Source: an uncultured Clostridia bacterium (GTDB taxonomy: Bacteria; Bacillota; Clostridia; Christensenellales; DTU072). From it: a DNA stretch of 9,011 nucleotides. Position 1 is the first letter of the stretch, and each line of letters opens with the position of its first letter. Of the stretch, positions 1 to 7,333 are shown piece after piece. A program made the translations under genes and the position numbers. Where the stretch lies: the NCBI GenBank assembly GCA_934296355.1, contig CAKRAY010000054.1, positions 1 to 9,011 on the forward strand. The letters run 5' to 3'. A model generated the notes under the pieces. That model saw only the letters and a list, made by a program, of their open reading frames with translations, was not told the DNA's origin and did not search any database.

Positions 1-337
1 TTTTTTGACCGGCGATTTCGTTCTCGACTTCCCGCGAAAACGCTTTTCTGTCTACCGCCAAAGCGCCCCCGGCGGGAACGCTCGTTTTTCGCGCGGCCCG
101 CAATATCATGCAGCTTAACGTTTCGAGTTCGGCTTTCAACAATCCTTGCGAGGTATTGACGTCGTTTGATTTTAGGCTGTTGCTACAAACAAGTTCCGCT
201 AAATCGGCCGTTTTATGTATAGGCGTGTTCGTTGTCGGGCGCATTTCGTAAAGCGACACCTCATATCCTCTTAGCGCGAGTTGATACGCGCATTCGCACC
301 CCGCAAGACCGCCGCCGATAATCTTAATCTTCGTCAT
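1..337 (-). CDS. trmFO: TrmFO, folate/FAD-dependent tRNA (uracil-54-C5)-methyltransferase, N-terminal part (cut by window edge)
   Basis: TrmFO makes 5-methyluridine at position 54 in the T-loop of tRNAs, using methylenetetrahydrofolate as carbon donor and reduced FAD. The 112 visible codons begin MTKIKIIGGGLAGCE, a GxGxxG-type FAD-binding Rossmann motif at residues 8-13. The family signature EMRP follows at 31-34, then LVCSNSL around 49-55 with the conserved Cys51, and SVPAGGALAVDR near residues 90-101. These motifs match TrmFO (formerly Gid) rather than the related MnmG. About three quarters of the roughly 440-residue protein lies beyond the left edge. The ATG overlaps the end of topA by 14 bases and is preceded by an AAGGT ribosome-binding sequence inside topA. 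Its place downstream of topA is the usual Firmicute arrangement. The family call is firm. Confidence 0.96.
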   Translation of the reverse strand, partial: MTKIKIIGGGLAGCECAYQLALRGYEVSLYEMRPTTNTPIHKTADLAELVCSNSLKSNDVNTSQGLLKAELETLSCMILRAARKTSVPAGGALAVDRKAFSREVENEIAGQK

Positions 338-2456
338 TCGCTTCGCTACCTTGCGGTTTATATTTCGGTTCGACTTCGGGTATAACGACGTGATTACATT
401 TCTTGTTAATGCAAATATACTGCGTTTTGTTGTCTTTATATACCATACGCATAACGTTTCTACATTCGGGGCAGAAAATAGGCGCCGGCAATTCCCAACT
501 CATAAAATCACAATTCGGATAATTGCTACATCCGTAAAATACTTTGCCGCCCTTTGTCTTTTTCTTGACGATATCTTTACCGCAACTCGGGCAAACCCCG
601 ACGGGTTCGATAATACTCTTTATATTCTTGCATTTCGGATAATTGGGACAAGCCAAGAATTTACCGAAACGTCCCTTTCTTACAACCATGTGGGCTCCGC
701 ATTTTTCGCATATAACGTCTGTTACTTCTTCTTCGAGTTTTACTTTCTTTTCCCCGAAAAACGCTTTCTTTAACTCATCGTTAAAATGCGGATAGAAGTC
801 GGCTATTATTTTTTGCCAGTCCAAACCGTTAACGACGTCGTCTAATTTAGTTTCCATTGACGCGGTAAACTGTACGTCTACGATATCGGCAAAATTCTTT
901 TCCATGAAAGCGGTTACCGTTTCGCCGAGTTGAGTGGGCTTAATGAACTTTCCTTCTTTTTCGGTGTACTCTCTATGCGCGATTACGGCAAGCGTATTCG
1001 CATAAGTAGCGGGTCTGCCTATACCGTTTTCTTCCATTGCCTTAATTAAACTCGCGTCGGTATATCTTGCTGGTGCCTTGGTGAACTTTTGCTCTTTTTT
1101 TATCTTTTTCAAAGTAAGTTTTTCACCCTCGGTAAAGTTAGGCAATCTCCCTTCGCTGCTCTCTTCTTCTTCGTCCTTGTCGTTTTCGTAAGCGACGGTA
1201 TATCCCTTAAATATTACCGTTTTGCCGCTAATCTTAAACCCGTATTTACATTCTTCGGCTTGCGCCGTTATGTGAACGTTTAATGTATTGTAAACGGCTT
1301 CTGCCATTTGACTTGCCAAAAATCTATCATATATCAACTTATACAAGCGGTAAACGTTATGCGGAACTTTATCTTTAATGCTTTCCGGCGTCGTGTCTAA
1401 AGATATAGGCCTAATCGCTTCGTGCGCGTCTTGTATATTTCCGCCCGACTTCGCAGTATAATGGTTAAACTTCTCGGGAGCGTATTCTTTTCCAAATTTT
1501 TCGGTAATGAACCGTTTTGCCTCGGTTTGCGCTTCTATACTTACTCTTACGCTGTCGGTACGAATGTATGTTACGAGCGGCGTCAAGCCTTTTCCTTCTA
1601 TGTTTACGCCCTCGTACAATTGTTGCGCTAATCTCATAATTTCCGAAGCGGAAATGGATAATCTATTGGAACCGTCTTGTTGTAAAGTACTCGTCGTAAA
1701 AGGCGCTCCGGGATGAGATTTACTCTCTCCTCTTTTCACGGTATCTACGCTATACTCGGCAAGCGTCAATTCGGAATCAACTTTTTCCGCTTCTTCGGTG
1801 TTGGTAACTTTGTATTTCTTTCCGTTTTTGTCTACGAGCGTAGTTTTGAAAACCGTACTTTTTCCTTCTTTGGTTAACATTGCGTAAATATTCCAATACT
1901 CTTCGGGAACAAACGCTCTTATTTCCCTTTCCCTGTCCACAATCATTTTCAATGCGGCGCTTTGCACCCTTCCGCCGGATAAACCGGGTTTAATTTTTTG
2001 ATTGAGAATAGGGCTGATTTTATAACCTACAAGACGGTCGAGAACTCTTCTTGCTTGTTGAGCATTGACTAGGTTTATGTTTATTTTTCGCGGAGCGACT
2101 ATTGCGTTATTAACCGCTCGTTTGCTTATCTCGTTAAATTCGATTCTGTTTGCGTCCGCGCCCAAATCGAGAACGTTCGCTAAGTGCCAACTAATTGCTT
2201 CTCCCTCGCGGTCCGGGTCGGTTGCGAGATAAACGTCGGAACTTTCGGCGACAGCCGACTTCAGTTTCTTTATCGTATCTTTCTTTTCTTTAACCAAAAC
2301 GTAACTCGGCTTAAAATTGTTGTCTATATCTATGCCGAGACTCTTTTCGGGTAAGTCGCAAACGTGTCCGCCGCTGGCAAGAACTCTATATTCTTTACCG
2401 AGATACTTTTGAATTGTTTTCGCCTTAGTAGGCGATTCTACTATTACTAACTTCAT
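324..2456 (-). CDS. topA: DNA topoisomerase I (type IA)
   Basis: This enzyme relaxes negatively supercoiled DNA by cutting and passing one strand through a 5'-phosphotyrosine intermediate. The 710 residues are close to the usual Firmicute length. The TOPRIM domain starts at the N-terminus (VESPTKAKT at 6-14) and carries the metal-binding acids D80-x-D82-x-E84. The catalytic tyrosine is Y297 in YIRTDS, with R299 next to it. The conserved block PARYTDASLIKAMEENGIG lies at 462-480. The C-terminus has three Cys4 zinc ribbons: C583/C586/C603/C609, C622/C625/C643/C649 and C662/C665/C682/C687. One oddity is GGHVCDLP at 29-36, where the family usually has an arginine in the position of Cys33. The start is an ATG with GGAG (2468-2471) 11 bases upstream, 4 bases after the dprA stop. 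The tail overlaps trmFO. Confidence 0.98.
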   Translation of the reverse strand: MKLVIVESPTKAKTIQKYLGKEYRVLASGGHVCDLPEKSLGIDIDNNFKPSYVLVKEKKDTIKKLKSAVAESSDVYLATDPDREGEAISWHLANVLDLGADANRIEFNEISKRAVNNAIVAPRKININLVNAQQARRVLDRLVGYKISPILNQKIKPGLSGGRVQSAALKMIVDREREIRAFVPEEYWNIYAMLTKEGKSTVFKTTLVDKNGKKYKVTNTEEAEKVDSELTLAEYSVDTVKRGESKSHPGAPFTTSTLQQDGSNRLSISASEIMRLAQQLYEGVNIEGKGLTPLVTYIRTDSVRVSIEAQTEAKRFITEKFGKEYAPEKFNHYTAKSGGNIQDAHEAIRPISLDTTPESIKDKVPHNVYRLYKLIYDRFLASQMAEAVYNTLNVHITAQAEECKYGFKISGKTVIFKGYTVAYENDKDEEEESSEGRLPNFTEGEKLTLKKIKKEQKFTKAPARYTDASLIKAMEENGIGRPATYANTLAVIAHREYTEKEGKFIKPTQLGETVTAFMEKNFADIVDVQFTASMETKLDDVVNGLDWQKIIADFYPHFNDELKKAFFGEKKVKLEEEVTDVICEKCGAHMVVRKGRFGKFLACPNYPKCKNIKSIIEPVGVCPSCGKDIVKKKTKGGKVFYGCSNYPNCDFMSWELPAPIFCPECRNVMRMVYKDNKTQYICINKKCNHVVIPEVEPKYKPQGSEANDED

Positions 2457-2460
2457 TACT

Positions 2461-3549
2461 CTATATGCTCCAATAGTTATTTTTCGTTTTTATTATTAAC
2501 CCCAACGCCATCATTTTTAACAACAATGCGTTAAGTTGGGAAACGCTTAAATCGACGTGCTGAATCAGTTCGTCAAAATGCATCTCTCCGTTATTAGTCA
2601 ACAAACTAATTATTACGTCCTCGTTAAAATCAAGTTGTAATTCGCTCGGCTTGATATTTTCCGTTTTAGATAATCCCAATTCGTCAAAAATATCGTTCAC
2701 GTCTGTTGCGGCTCTCGTTTGACACGCTTTGATGCTCTTATTACATCCTTGACTTTGTTTGTTATATATACTTCCCGGTACGCAAAAGACGTCCTTTCCT
2801 TGTTCTATCGCATAATTTAACGTGATCATCGTACCGCTGTTTTCTCCCGCTTCCGTGATAAGCACCGCACGCGACAACGCGCTGATTATTCTGTTTCTTG
2901 CAGGAAAGTTATGCGCGTTAGCGGCTTCGCCCGGCAAATACTCGCTAATTACCAAACCGTTTTCTACAATATCGCGATATAGCGCCCTATTCTCGGCCGG
3001 ATAAATAACGTCTACGCCGCAACCTAATACGGCAATGGTTTTTCCACCCGATTCCAACGCTCTTCTGTGCGCGCACGAATCTATACCTCTCGCCATGCCG
3101 CTAACGATACAAAATCTATCTGAAAGGCTGGCGGTAAACTCTTCTGTTACCCGAATACCGTATTTTGTAGGAAACCTCGTTCCGACAACGGCAAAACAAT
3201 CTTTACTTAGCAATTTCACGTCGCCTTTACAATAAAGCATTAACGGCGCGTCGTCGTAACAGGCAAGACTGCTCGGATACTCTTCGTCCAATAAACAAAC
3301 GACTTTAATTCCCTTAACGGTACACTCGCTCTCTATCTGACTAAAATCTACTGTACTAAGCGCAACGCAAATCTCTCTATAATCGGCTTCGGTTATACAA
3401 CGCAACAATTCGTATCTGATACTTGCGATATCATAACATATTTTTTCTGCGTTACTTACCGATTTTAAGATTTTATTCCCTTTTACTTGCCCGATACCTT
3501 TGGTCATAGACAAGAGGTATACTGCTTTTTGTTTGTCGGTAAACTTCAT
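2461..3549 (-). CDS. dprA: DprA/Smf, DNA-processing protein that loads RecA on single-stranded DNA
   Basis: DprA binds incoming single-stranded DNA in the cytoplasm during natural transformation and helps load RecA. It is also kept in many bacteria not known to be competent. The 362 residues fit the family. The N-terminal part (about 12-30, MTKGIGQVKGNKIL) looks like a helix-hairpin-helix or SAM-like region. The Rossmann-like core follows with VVGTRFPTKYG (121-131), SGMARGIDSCAHRRAL (150-165), GCGVDVIYPAENRAL (176-190), FPARNRIIS (215-223) and EAGENSGT (233-240). The C-terminal 55 residues look like the DprA winged-helix domain. The stretch after PGS, GCNKSIKACQTRA (268-280), departs from the usual GxNxLIxxGA pattern. 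The ATG overlaps the comM stop by 4 bases (ATGA), so coupled translation is likely. AAGGA at 3562-3566 could serve as its ribosome binding site. Confidence 0.97.
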   Translation of the reverse strand: MKFTDKQKAVYLLSMTKGIGQVKGNKILKSVSNAEKICYDIASIRYELLRCITEADYREICVALSTVDFSQIESECTVKGIKVVCLLDEEYPSSLACYDDAPLMLYCKGDVKLLSKDCFAVVGTRFPTKYGIRVTEEFTASLSDRFCIVSGMARGIDSCAHRRALESGGKTIAVLGCGVDVIYPAENRALYRDIVENGLVISEYLPGEAANAHNFPARNRIISALSRAVLITEAGENSGTMITLNYAIEQGKDVFCVPGSIYNKQSQGCNKSIKACQTRAATDVNDIFDELGLSKTENIKPSELQLDFNEDVIISLLTNNGEMHFDELIQHVDLSVSQLNALLLKMMALGLIIKTKNNYWSI

Positions 3550-5078
3550 CCAATTAACATTTCCTTCGTATCTATTATTTTGAATTGTATCGCTTCCGCG
3601 ATTTCTTCAAACCCTATTTCGTCCTTTCCCGATAAATCTGCAATCGTTCTCGCAACTTTTAATATTCTCGTCATCGCTCGCGGACTGAGGTGTTGCGATT
3701 CGAATACTCTTTTCAGTAAAAGGTCGCTGTCGTCGTTTATTGCGCAATACTTATTAATAAGTTGATTGCTCATTTGAGAATTAGTATATATTCCGTCGTA
3801 ACGGAACCGCTTTAACTGAATTTCTCTCGCCGCTTCTACGCGTTCTCTTACCTTTTCGCTATTTTCTATATCGAGATCGGATCTGAGTTCGTCGTATTCT
3901 ATATTCTCTACCGTAACGTAAATATCTATTCTGTCAAGTAACGGTCCGGATATCTTAGAAACGTATCTCAATATGTCTCTTTGCGTACAAGTACACTCTT
4001 TTACTTTACTTCCGTAATAACCGCACGGACAAGGATTCATGCTCGCTATAAGCATAAACCTAGCGGGATAAGTTATACTTCTATTTACTCTACTTATCAT
4101 TATTTTTCCGTCTTCCAACGGTTGTCTTAACGTTTCGAGCGTTTTTCTGTTATATTCGGGCATTTCATCCAAGAATAAAACGCCGTTATGGGCAAGACTT
4201 ACTTCGCCGGGCGTCGCCTTGTTTCCGCCACCGGTTAAACTATATAGCGAGGCGGTATGGTGCGGCGATCTGAACGGTCGGCTTTTAATCATGCCTTCTT
4301 CCGCATTCAGCAAACCCGCCACCGAGTGTATCTTTGTCGTTTCCAGCGCTTCCATAAAGGTTAGTTTCGGCATAATACCCGTTATGCACTTGGCGAGCAT
4401 CGACTTTCCGGTACCGGGCGAACCGCACATCAACATATTATGTCCGCCGCTTACCGCTATTTCCAATCCGCGTTTCGCAAGAGTTTGCCCTTTTATATCC
4501 GCTATGTCTACTTCGGGATAAACCTTGTTTTCCGAATCGTAGTCGCTTATACTCAACGGTTCGAATTTTAATCCGATCAGTAAGTTAACTACTTCGCCGA
4601 GGTTCTTTAACGCATACACTTCCGCCCCTTGGACAAAACTTGCTTCTTTAGCGTTCTCATATGGTATTACGAACCTATTAAAGCCTGCTTGAACCGCGCT
4701 TAGAAGGAGCGGCATAACCCCGTTAATCTTTCTAAGCGAACCGTCTAACGATAATTCGCCTAAAAAAATATATCTGTCGCAATTAACGAACGGTATTTGC
4801 CCGACTGCGCTTAAATAACCTATCGCTATAGCCAAATCCAATGCAGAACCTTCTTTTCTTATATCGGCAGGCGCTAAATTGATAACTGTTTTATGTGCGC
4901 CGAAGTCGAAGCCGCTATTTGTTATTGCGGAACGCATCCTCTCTTTCGATTCTTTAACGGCGCTGGTTGGCAGCCCTACTATTTCGAGCGACGGCAACCC
5001 GTTGGACGAAAAGACTTCGACGTCAATCAGATATCCCTCCAATCCGTCTAATCCGTAACTCTTAGTGTTAGTAAACAT
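3546..5078 (-). CDS. comM: ComM/YifB family AAA+ protein (Mg-chelatase-like)
   Basis: ComM (YifB) is an AAA+ ATPase. In Vibrio and Haemophilus it works as a hexameric helicase that promotes branch migration during integration of transforming DNA. The 510 residues match the family. The N-terminal ChlI-like domain (about 1-165, S5-D2 fold related to Lon) contains EIVGLPTSAVKESKERM. The AAA+ module has Walker A GSPGTGKS at 219-226, Walker B VLFLDE at 300-305, a sensor-1-like Asn348 in ASMNPCPCG, and an arginine in LLDRID (R383). Four cysteines (C350, C352, C362, C364) form the metal-site-like cluster usual in this family. The Mg_chelatase C-terminal helical domain lies at about 400-505. The start is an ATG 10 bases after AGAGGA (5089-5094), which sits at the end of the preceding gene. 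The gene ends overlapping dprA. Biochemical function in this organism is inferred from the family. Confidence 0.97.
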   Translation of the reverse strand: MFTNTKSYGLDGLEGYLIDVEVFSSNGLPSLEIVGLPTSAVKESKERMRSAITNSGFDFGAHKTVINLAPADIRKEGSALDLAIAIGYLSAVGQIPFVNCDRYIFLGELSLDGSLRKINGVMPLLLSAVQAGFNRFVIPYENAKEASFVQGAEVYALKNLGEVVNLLIGLKFEPLSISDYDSENKVYPEVDIADIKGQTLAKRGLEIAVSGGHNMLMCGSPGTGKSMLAKCITGIMPKLTFMEALETTKIHSVAGLLNAEEGMIKSRPFRSPHHTASLYSLTGGGNKATPGEVSLAHNGVLFLDEMPEYNRKTLETLRQPLEDGKIMISRVNRSITYPARFMLIASMNPCPCGYYGSKVKECTCTQRDILRYVSKISGPLLDRIDIYVTVENIEYDELRSDLDIENSEKVRERVEAAREIQLKRFRYDGIYTNSQMSNQLINKYCAINDDSDLLLKRVFESQHLSPRAMTRILKVARTIADLSGKDEIGFEEIAEAIQFKIIDTKEMLIG

Positions 5079-5085
5079 CTTTTGT

Positions 5086-7110
5086 TCATCCTCTTGCTTT
5101 CTTAATCACTATTACCACTATTATTACGACTATGGCAAACGCAACGGGAACCAATACGATAGCGAGAAAAATCGGCAAGGAATACGTGTTTCCGAATACC
5201 GTTACCGTTTTAGGGGCGTCGACGTTACCCGTAACTTGTTTGGCTCCGGATATAACCATTGCCATAGACGAGTCTTTTTTTATATTAAAAACCAAGTAGT
5301 TGTTGACTATCTCGTAAGCAACCTCTTCCTCGGTTGTCATATCGTAAAGTTTGTATTCCCTATCAAGATAATTAAAAGGCATTTCCATATGGACCGTCAA
5401 CCCTTTTGCAAGCGTTTCAACGACGCTTTCACCGTCACGCTCTATTCTTAGGTTGAACGTATCGGCAAAACCTTTTGCGAATCCCGACTTAACGATAAAC
5501 TTCTCTGCGTCCGTTTCGCTTTTACTTAGTATAAGCGAAATTTTAGTTCCATTCTTGCTCGTAGGAAAATCGCTTTTTTCCGCGTCGAACTTAATACCGG
5601 TAGAAACTGTTTCCGGCGCGGATTCGATTTGATAAACCAAATCTAATTCGCTTTCTATTAAATTCTTTATTGCGTTTGCCTCTTCAATGAACTGTTCGTA
5701 ATCCGTTTGCGATATCACCAACATTGTGTTGAGGTTGTTGTAAGCGTTATCTATTTCATTCCATCTCGCTTCGGTGAAAGAATCTTTATCGAGCGTTTTA
5801 TATGTGTCGGCAACGCTTTTCATGGTATCGCTTATCACGCTGTTGCCGAAGTGATTGATATAAAGCATTGCGTCGGCGGTATTTCCGGCATAATCGGTTA
5901 CTTCTATTTCTATCGATTCCGTTCTATATAAATTGCATTTTAATACGTACGTCGTTATGTTTTCGCCGGGTATCGCCGAGAAAAATGTTTTTAACGTAGG
6001 CGTATAAGCTTGTTTAACTCCGCTTTGTCCCATATCGGCTGCTTGGAAACTTATGCTTGCGATATAATTCGGGTCTTTCAAATCAATCGTATACGTCAAT
6101 TTGCTTATTAACGGCGGAACGCAATCGAACGCCCCGATAGGTAAATGAATACTTACGCTTTCCGAAACGTTGCCCACTTTATCGGTAGCAAAAAGCCTAA
6201 TGTCGTACTCCTTTGGAGAACTTAAAACTATTTCTCCGTCGTATATTTCGGTAACGCCGTTTATTATATATTTTTGCACGGAACTTAAACCGCTTTGTTC
6301 GTCCTCGGTATAATTAACCTTAATTGCGTATTTCGACGCATACGCGTCATCCGACGGCTCGGGAGATATTACGTAGGTCGGTATCGGCGGTTTTATATCG
6401 TCGAATTGATTGTAAACGACCGTCTTTTTGGAACAGTTCCCCGCCCTATCGAAACATATTACGGTTAAAACGCAATTTTTGTCGATAGTTATCACGCTTT
6501 TTCCCAAAGTGCTTAAATCGACTTTAACAAACTTCGAATCGGCGGATTCGCCGTCGTAATCTATGCGATATTCGAGAGAAAACAAGCCGCTCATATCGGT
6601 ACATTGCGCCCAATCTACGACTATATCGTAATCTTTTCCGCCGCGTACCCAGTCGGTCATTTCGGGAATGTCCGCAATAACGGGTTCGTCTCTATCATAC
6701 TTTACGCGTGTGGAACACGATCCTATCGCGTTTACGCCGGTATCGTCGTGAAAAGCATAACACGTTAAGTTATATACGGCGGTTTGGCTTATTGCAGGCG
6801 TGAAGTATACTTTTCCGCCTACGGGAGTAGCCGTTACTTTACCGGGTTCGTCGTTTTTGTCTAATCTGTAATAGGGAGCGTTAACTGTAAACTCTACTTT
6901 GATATTTCTATAATAATTATCGTCATACTTTCTTGCCTTATCGTAAATCGCGACGCCGTTTTCCACTTTAACCACGGCTTCGCAAGTAACGTTAATACTG
7001 ACGGGTTCTTCCGCATTCGCTTCTAAAGACGAACCGCCCACGGAAAAAGCCGCCGCAATCGCAAGAACCGCTATGAAAATTATTATATAAATACTTCTTC
7101 TTATTACCAT
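5086..7110 (-). CDS. Exported, membrane-anchored surface protein with Ig-like repeats and a FIVAR-like segment
   Basis: I do not recognise a named family. From the ATG at 7110 it has 674 residues. Residues 4-5 are Arg-Arg, followed by a hydrophobic stretch (about 7-23) and ANA-EE, a plausible signal-peptidase site after residue 33. The ectodomain is beta-rich. It carries three D-x-x-G-N loops: DRAGN at 221, DKVGN at 310 and DYAGN at 406. These are typical near the ends of bacterial Ig-like domains. Residues about 437-489 are a helical segment resembling FIVAR modules (DSFTEARWNEIDNAYNNL). A further beta region follows, and residues 645-669 form one membrane span before a short KKARG tail. No LPxTG sorting motif is seen. 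All nine cysteines lie between residues 43 and 392. An in-frame TTG at 7128 would add six residues, but it lies only a few bases from the predicted transcription start. It is the first gene of the operon. A role in adhesion or cell-envelope binding is a guess. Confidence 0.85.
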   Translation of the reverse strand: MVIRRSIYIIIFIAVLAIAAAFSVGGSSLEANAEEPVSINVTCEAVVKVENGVAIYDKARKYDDNYYRNIKVEFTVNAPYYRLDKNDEPGKVTATPVGGKVYFTPAISQTAVYNLTCYAFHDDTGVNAIGSCSTRVKYDRDEPVIADIPEMTDWVRGGKDYDIVVDWAQCTDMSGLFSLEYRIDYDGESADSKFVKVDLSTLGKSVITIDKNCVLTVICFDRAGNCSKKTVVYNQFDDIKPPIPTYVISPEPSDDAYASKYAIKVNYTEDEQSGLSSVQKYIINGVTEIYDGEIVLSSPKEYDIRLFATDKVGNVSESVSIHLPIGAFDCVPPLISKLTYTIDLKDPNYIASISFQAADMGQSGVKQAYTPTLKTFFSAIPGENITTYVLKCNLYRTESIEIEVTDYAGNTADAMLYINHFGNSVISDTMKSVADTYKTLDKDSFTEARWNEIDNAYNNLNTMLVISQTDYEQFIEEANAIKNLIESELDLVYQIESAPETVSTGIKFDAEKSDFPTSKNGTKISLILSKSETDAEKFIVKSGFAKGFADTFNLRIERDGESVVETLAKGLTVHMEMPFNYLDREYKLYDMTTEEEVAYEIVNNYLVFNIKKDSSMAMVISGAKQVTGNVDAPKTVTVFGNTYSLPIFLAIVLVPVAFAIVVIIVVIVIKKARG
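5089..5094 (-). promoter_or_regulatory. Ribosome binding site of comM inside the end of the upstream gene
   Basis: AGAGGA on the minus strand lies 10 bases before the comM ATG and directly abuts the TGA stop of the exported-protein gene (5086-5088). Termination of the upstream gene therefore takes place on the comM ribosome binding site, which favours translational coupling. Confidence 0.7.
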
Positions 7111-7137
7111 ATATAGTGTTTTCCGCAATCCCGAATT

Positions 7138-7166
7138 ATTATAGCATACGACGTTATCGTTTTCAA
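7138..7166 (-). promoter_or_regulatory. Sigma-A type promoter of the surface protein-comM-dprA-topA-trmFO operon
   Basis: On the minus strand there is a -35 box TTGAAA (7166 to 7161), a 17-base spacer, and a perfect -10 box TATAAT (7143 to 7138). Transcription should start near 7129-7132. This leaves a leader of about 20 bases before the ATG at 7110, with a weak GCGGA ribosome-binding sequence around 7122-7126. No other candidate promoter was noticed upstream of comM, dprA, topA or trmFO, though internal promoters cannot be excluded by eye. Confidence 0.75.
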
Positions 7167-7170
7167 CCTA

Positions 7171-7203
7171 TTGACCGAAATTGGCTCAGTTATTATTTAT
7201 AAT
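7171..7203 (+). promoter_or_regulatory. Possible promoter for the ABC importer operon
   Basis: TTGACC at 7171-7176 resembles a -35 box and TATAAT at 7198-7203 is a perfect -10 box, but the 21-base spacer is too long for a standard housekeeping promoter. The -10 might work with another -35 or an activator. The transcript would have a leader of roughly 120 bases before the ATG at 7334. That leader is AT-rich with a pyrimidine tract around 7254-7280. I see no TPP or other recognisable riboswitch in it. Confidence 0.3.
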
Positions 7204-7321
7204 AAAAATCTTAGAAAAATCTTTAATAAATTCTTCAATGCGACGTGCTTCGCTCTTTCACTCTTTTTTTTCTTCCTCTCATAGATATGAATATATAAAA
7301 CTCATCGATTGTTCGATACAC

Positions 7322-7326
7322 GGAGG
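7322..7326 (+). promoter_or_regulatory. Ribosome binding site that fixes the start of the substrate-binding protein
   Basis: GGAGG lies 7 bases before the ATG at 7334, an ideal spacing. The reading frame stays open upstream to a TTG at 7181, but that extension would place 51 non-signal-like residues before a perfect lipoprotein-type leader. The ATG at 7334 is therefore the start. Confidence 0.9.
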
Positions 7327-7333
7327 TATTTTT

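Noticed and set aside
351..773. Open frame of 140 codons on the plus strand, antisense to topA.
   Set aside because: It lies wholly inside the clearly functional topA, its composition is the low-complexity Phe/Tyr-rich product expected from the opposite strand, and no ribosome binding site precedes it.
5065..5451. Open frame of 128 codons on the plus strand across the comM start and the surface-protein C-terminus.
   Set aside because: It covers two real minus-strand genes, and its translation (runs of Tyr and His) mirrors the complementary coding of a hydrophobic membrane span.
7240..7271. Possible attenuator or terminator: GCGA and TCGC pair around a six-base loop, followed by a T-run.
   Set aside because: The stem has only four pairs and the T-run begins about nine bases after it, too weak and too far for an intrinsic terminator.
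7304..7317. Small inverted repeat ATCGA-TTGT-TCGAT just before the ribosome binding site of the substrate-binding protein.
   Set aside because: A five-pair stem of mostly weak pairs is expected by chance in this composition. It could be an operator half-site pair but nothing else supports it.
7181..7333. N-terminal extension of the substrate-binding protein from the TTG at 7181.
   Set aside because: The ideal GGAGG at 7322-7326 and the signal peptide beginning at 7334 show the true start. The upstream open frame is chance in an AT-rich leader.
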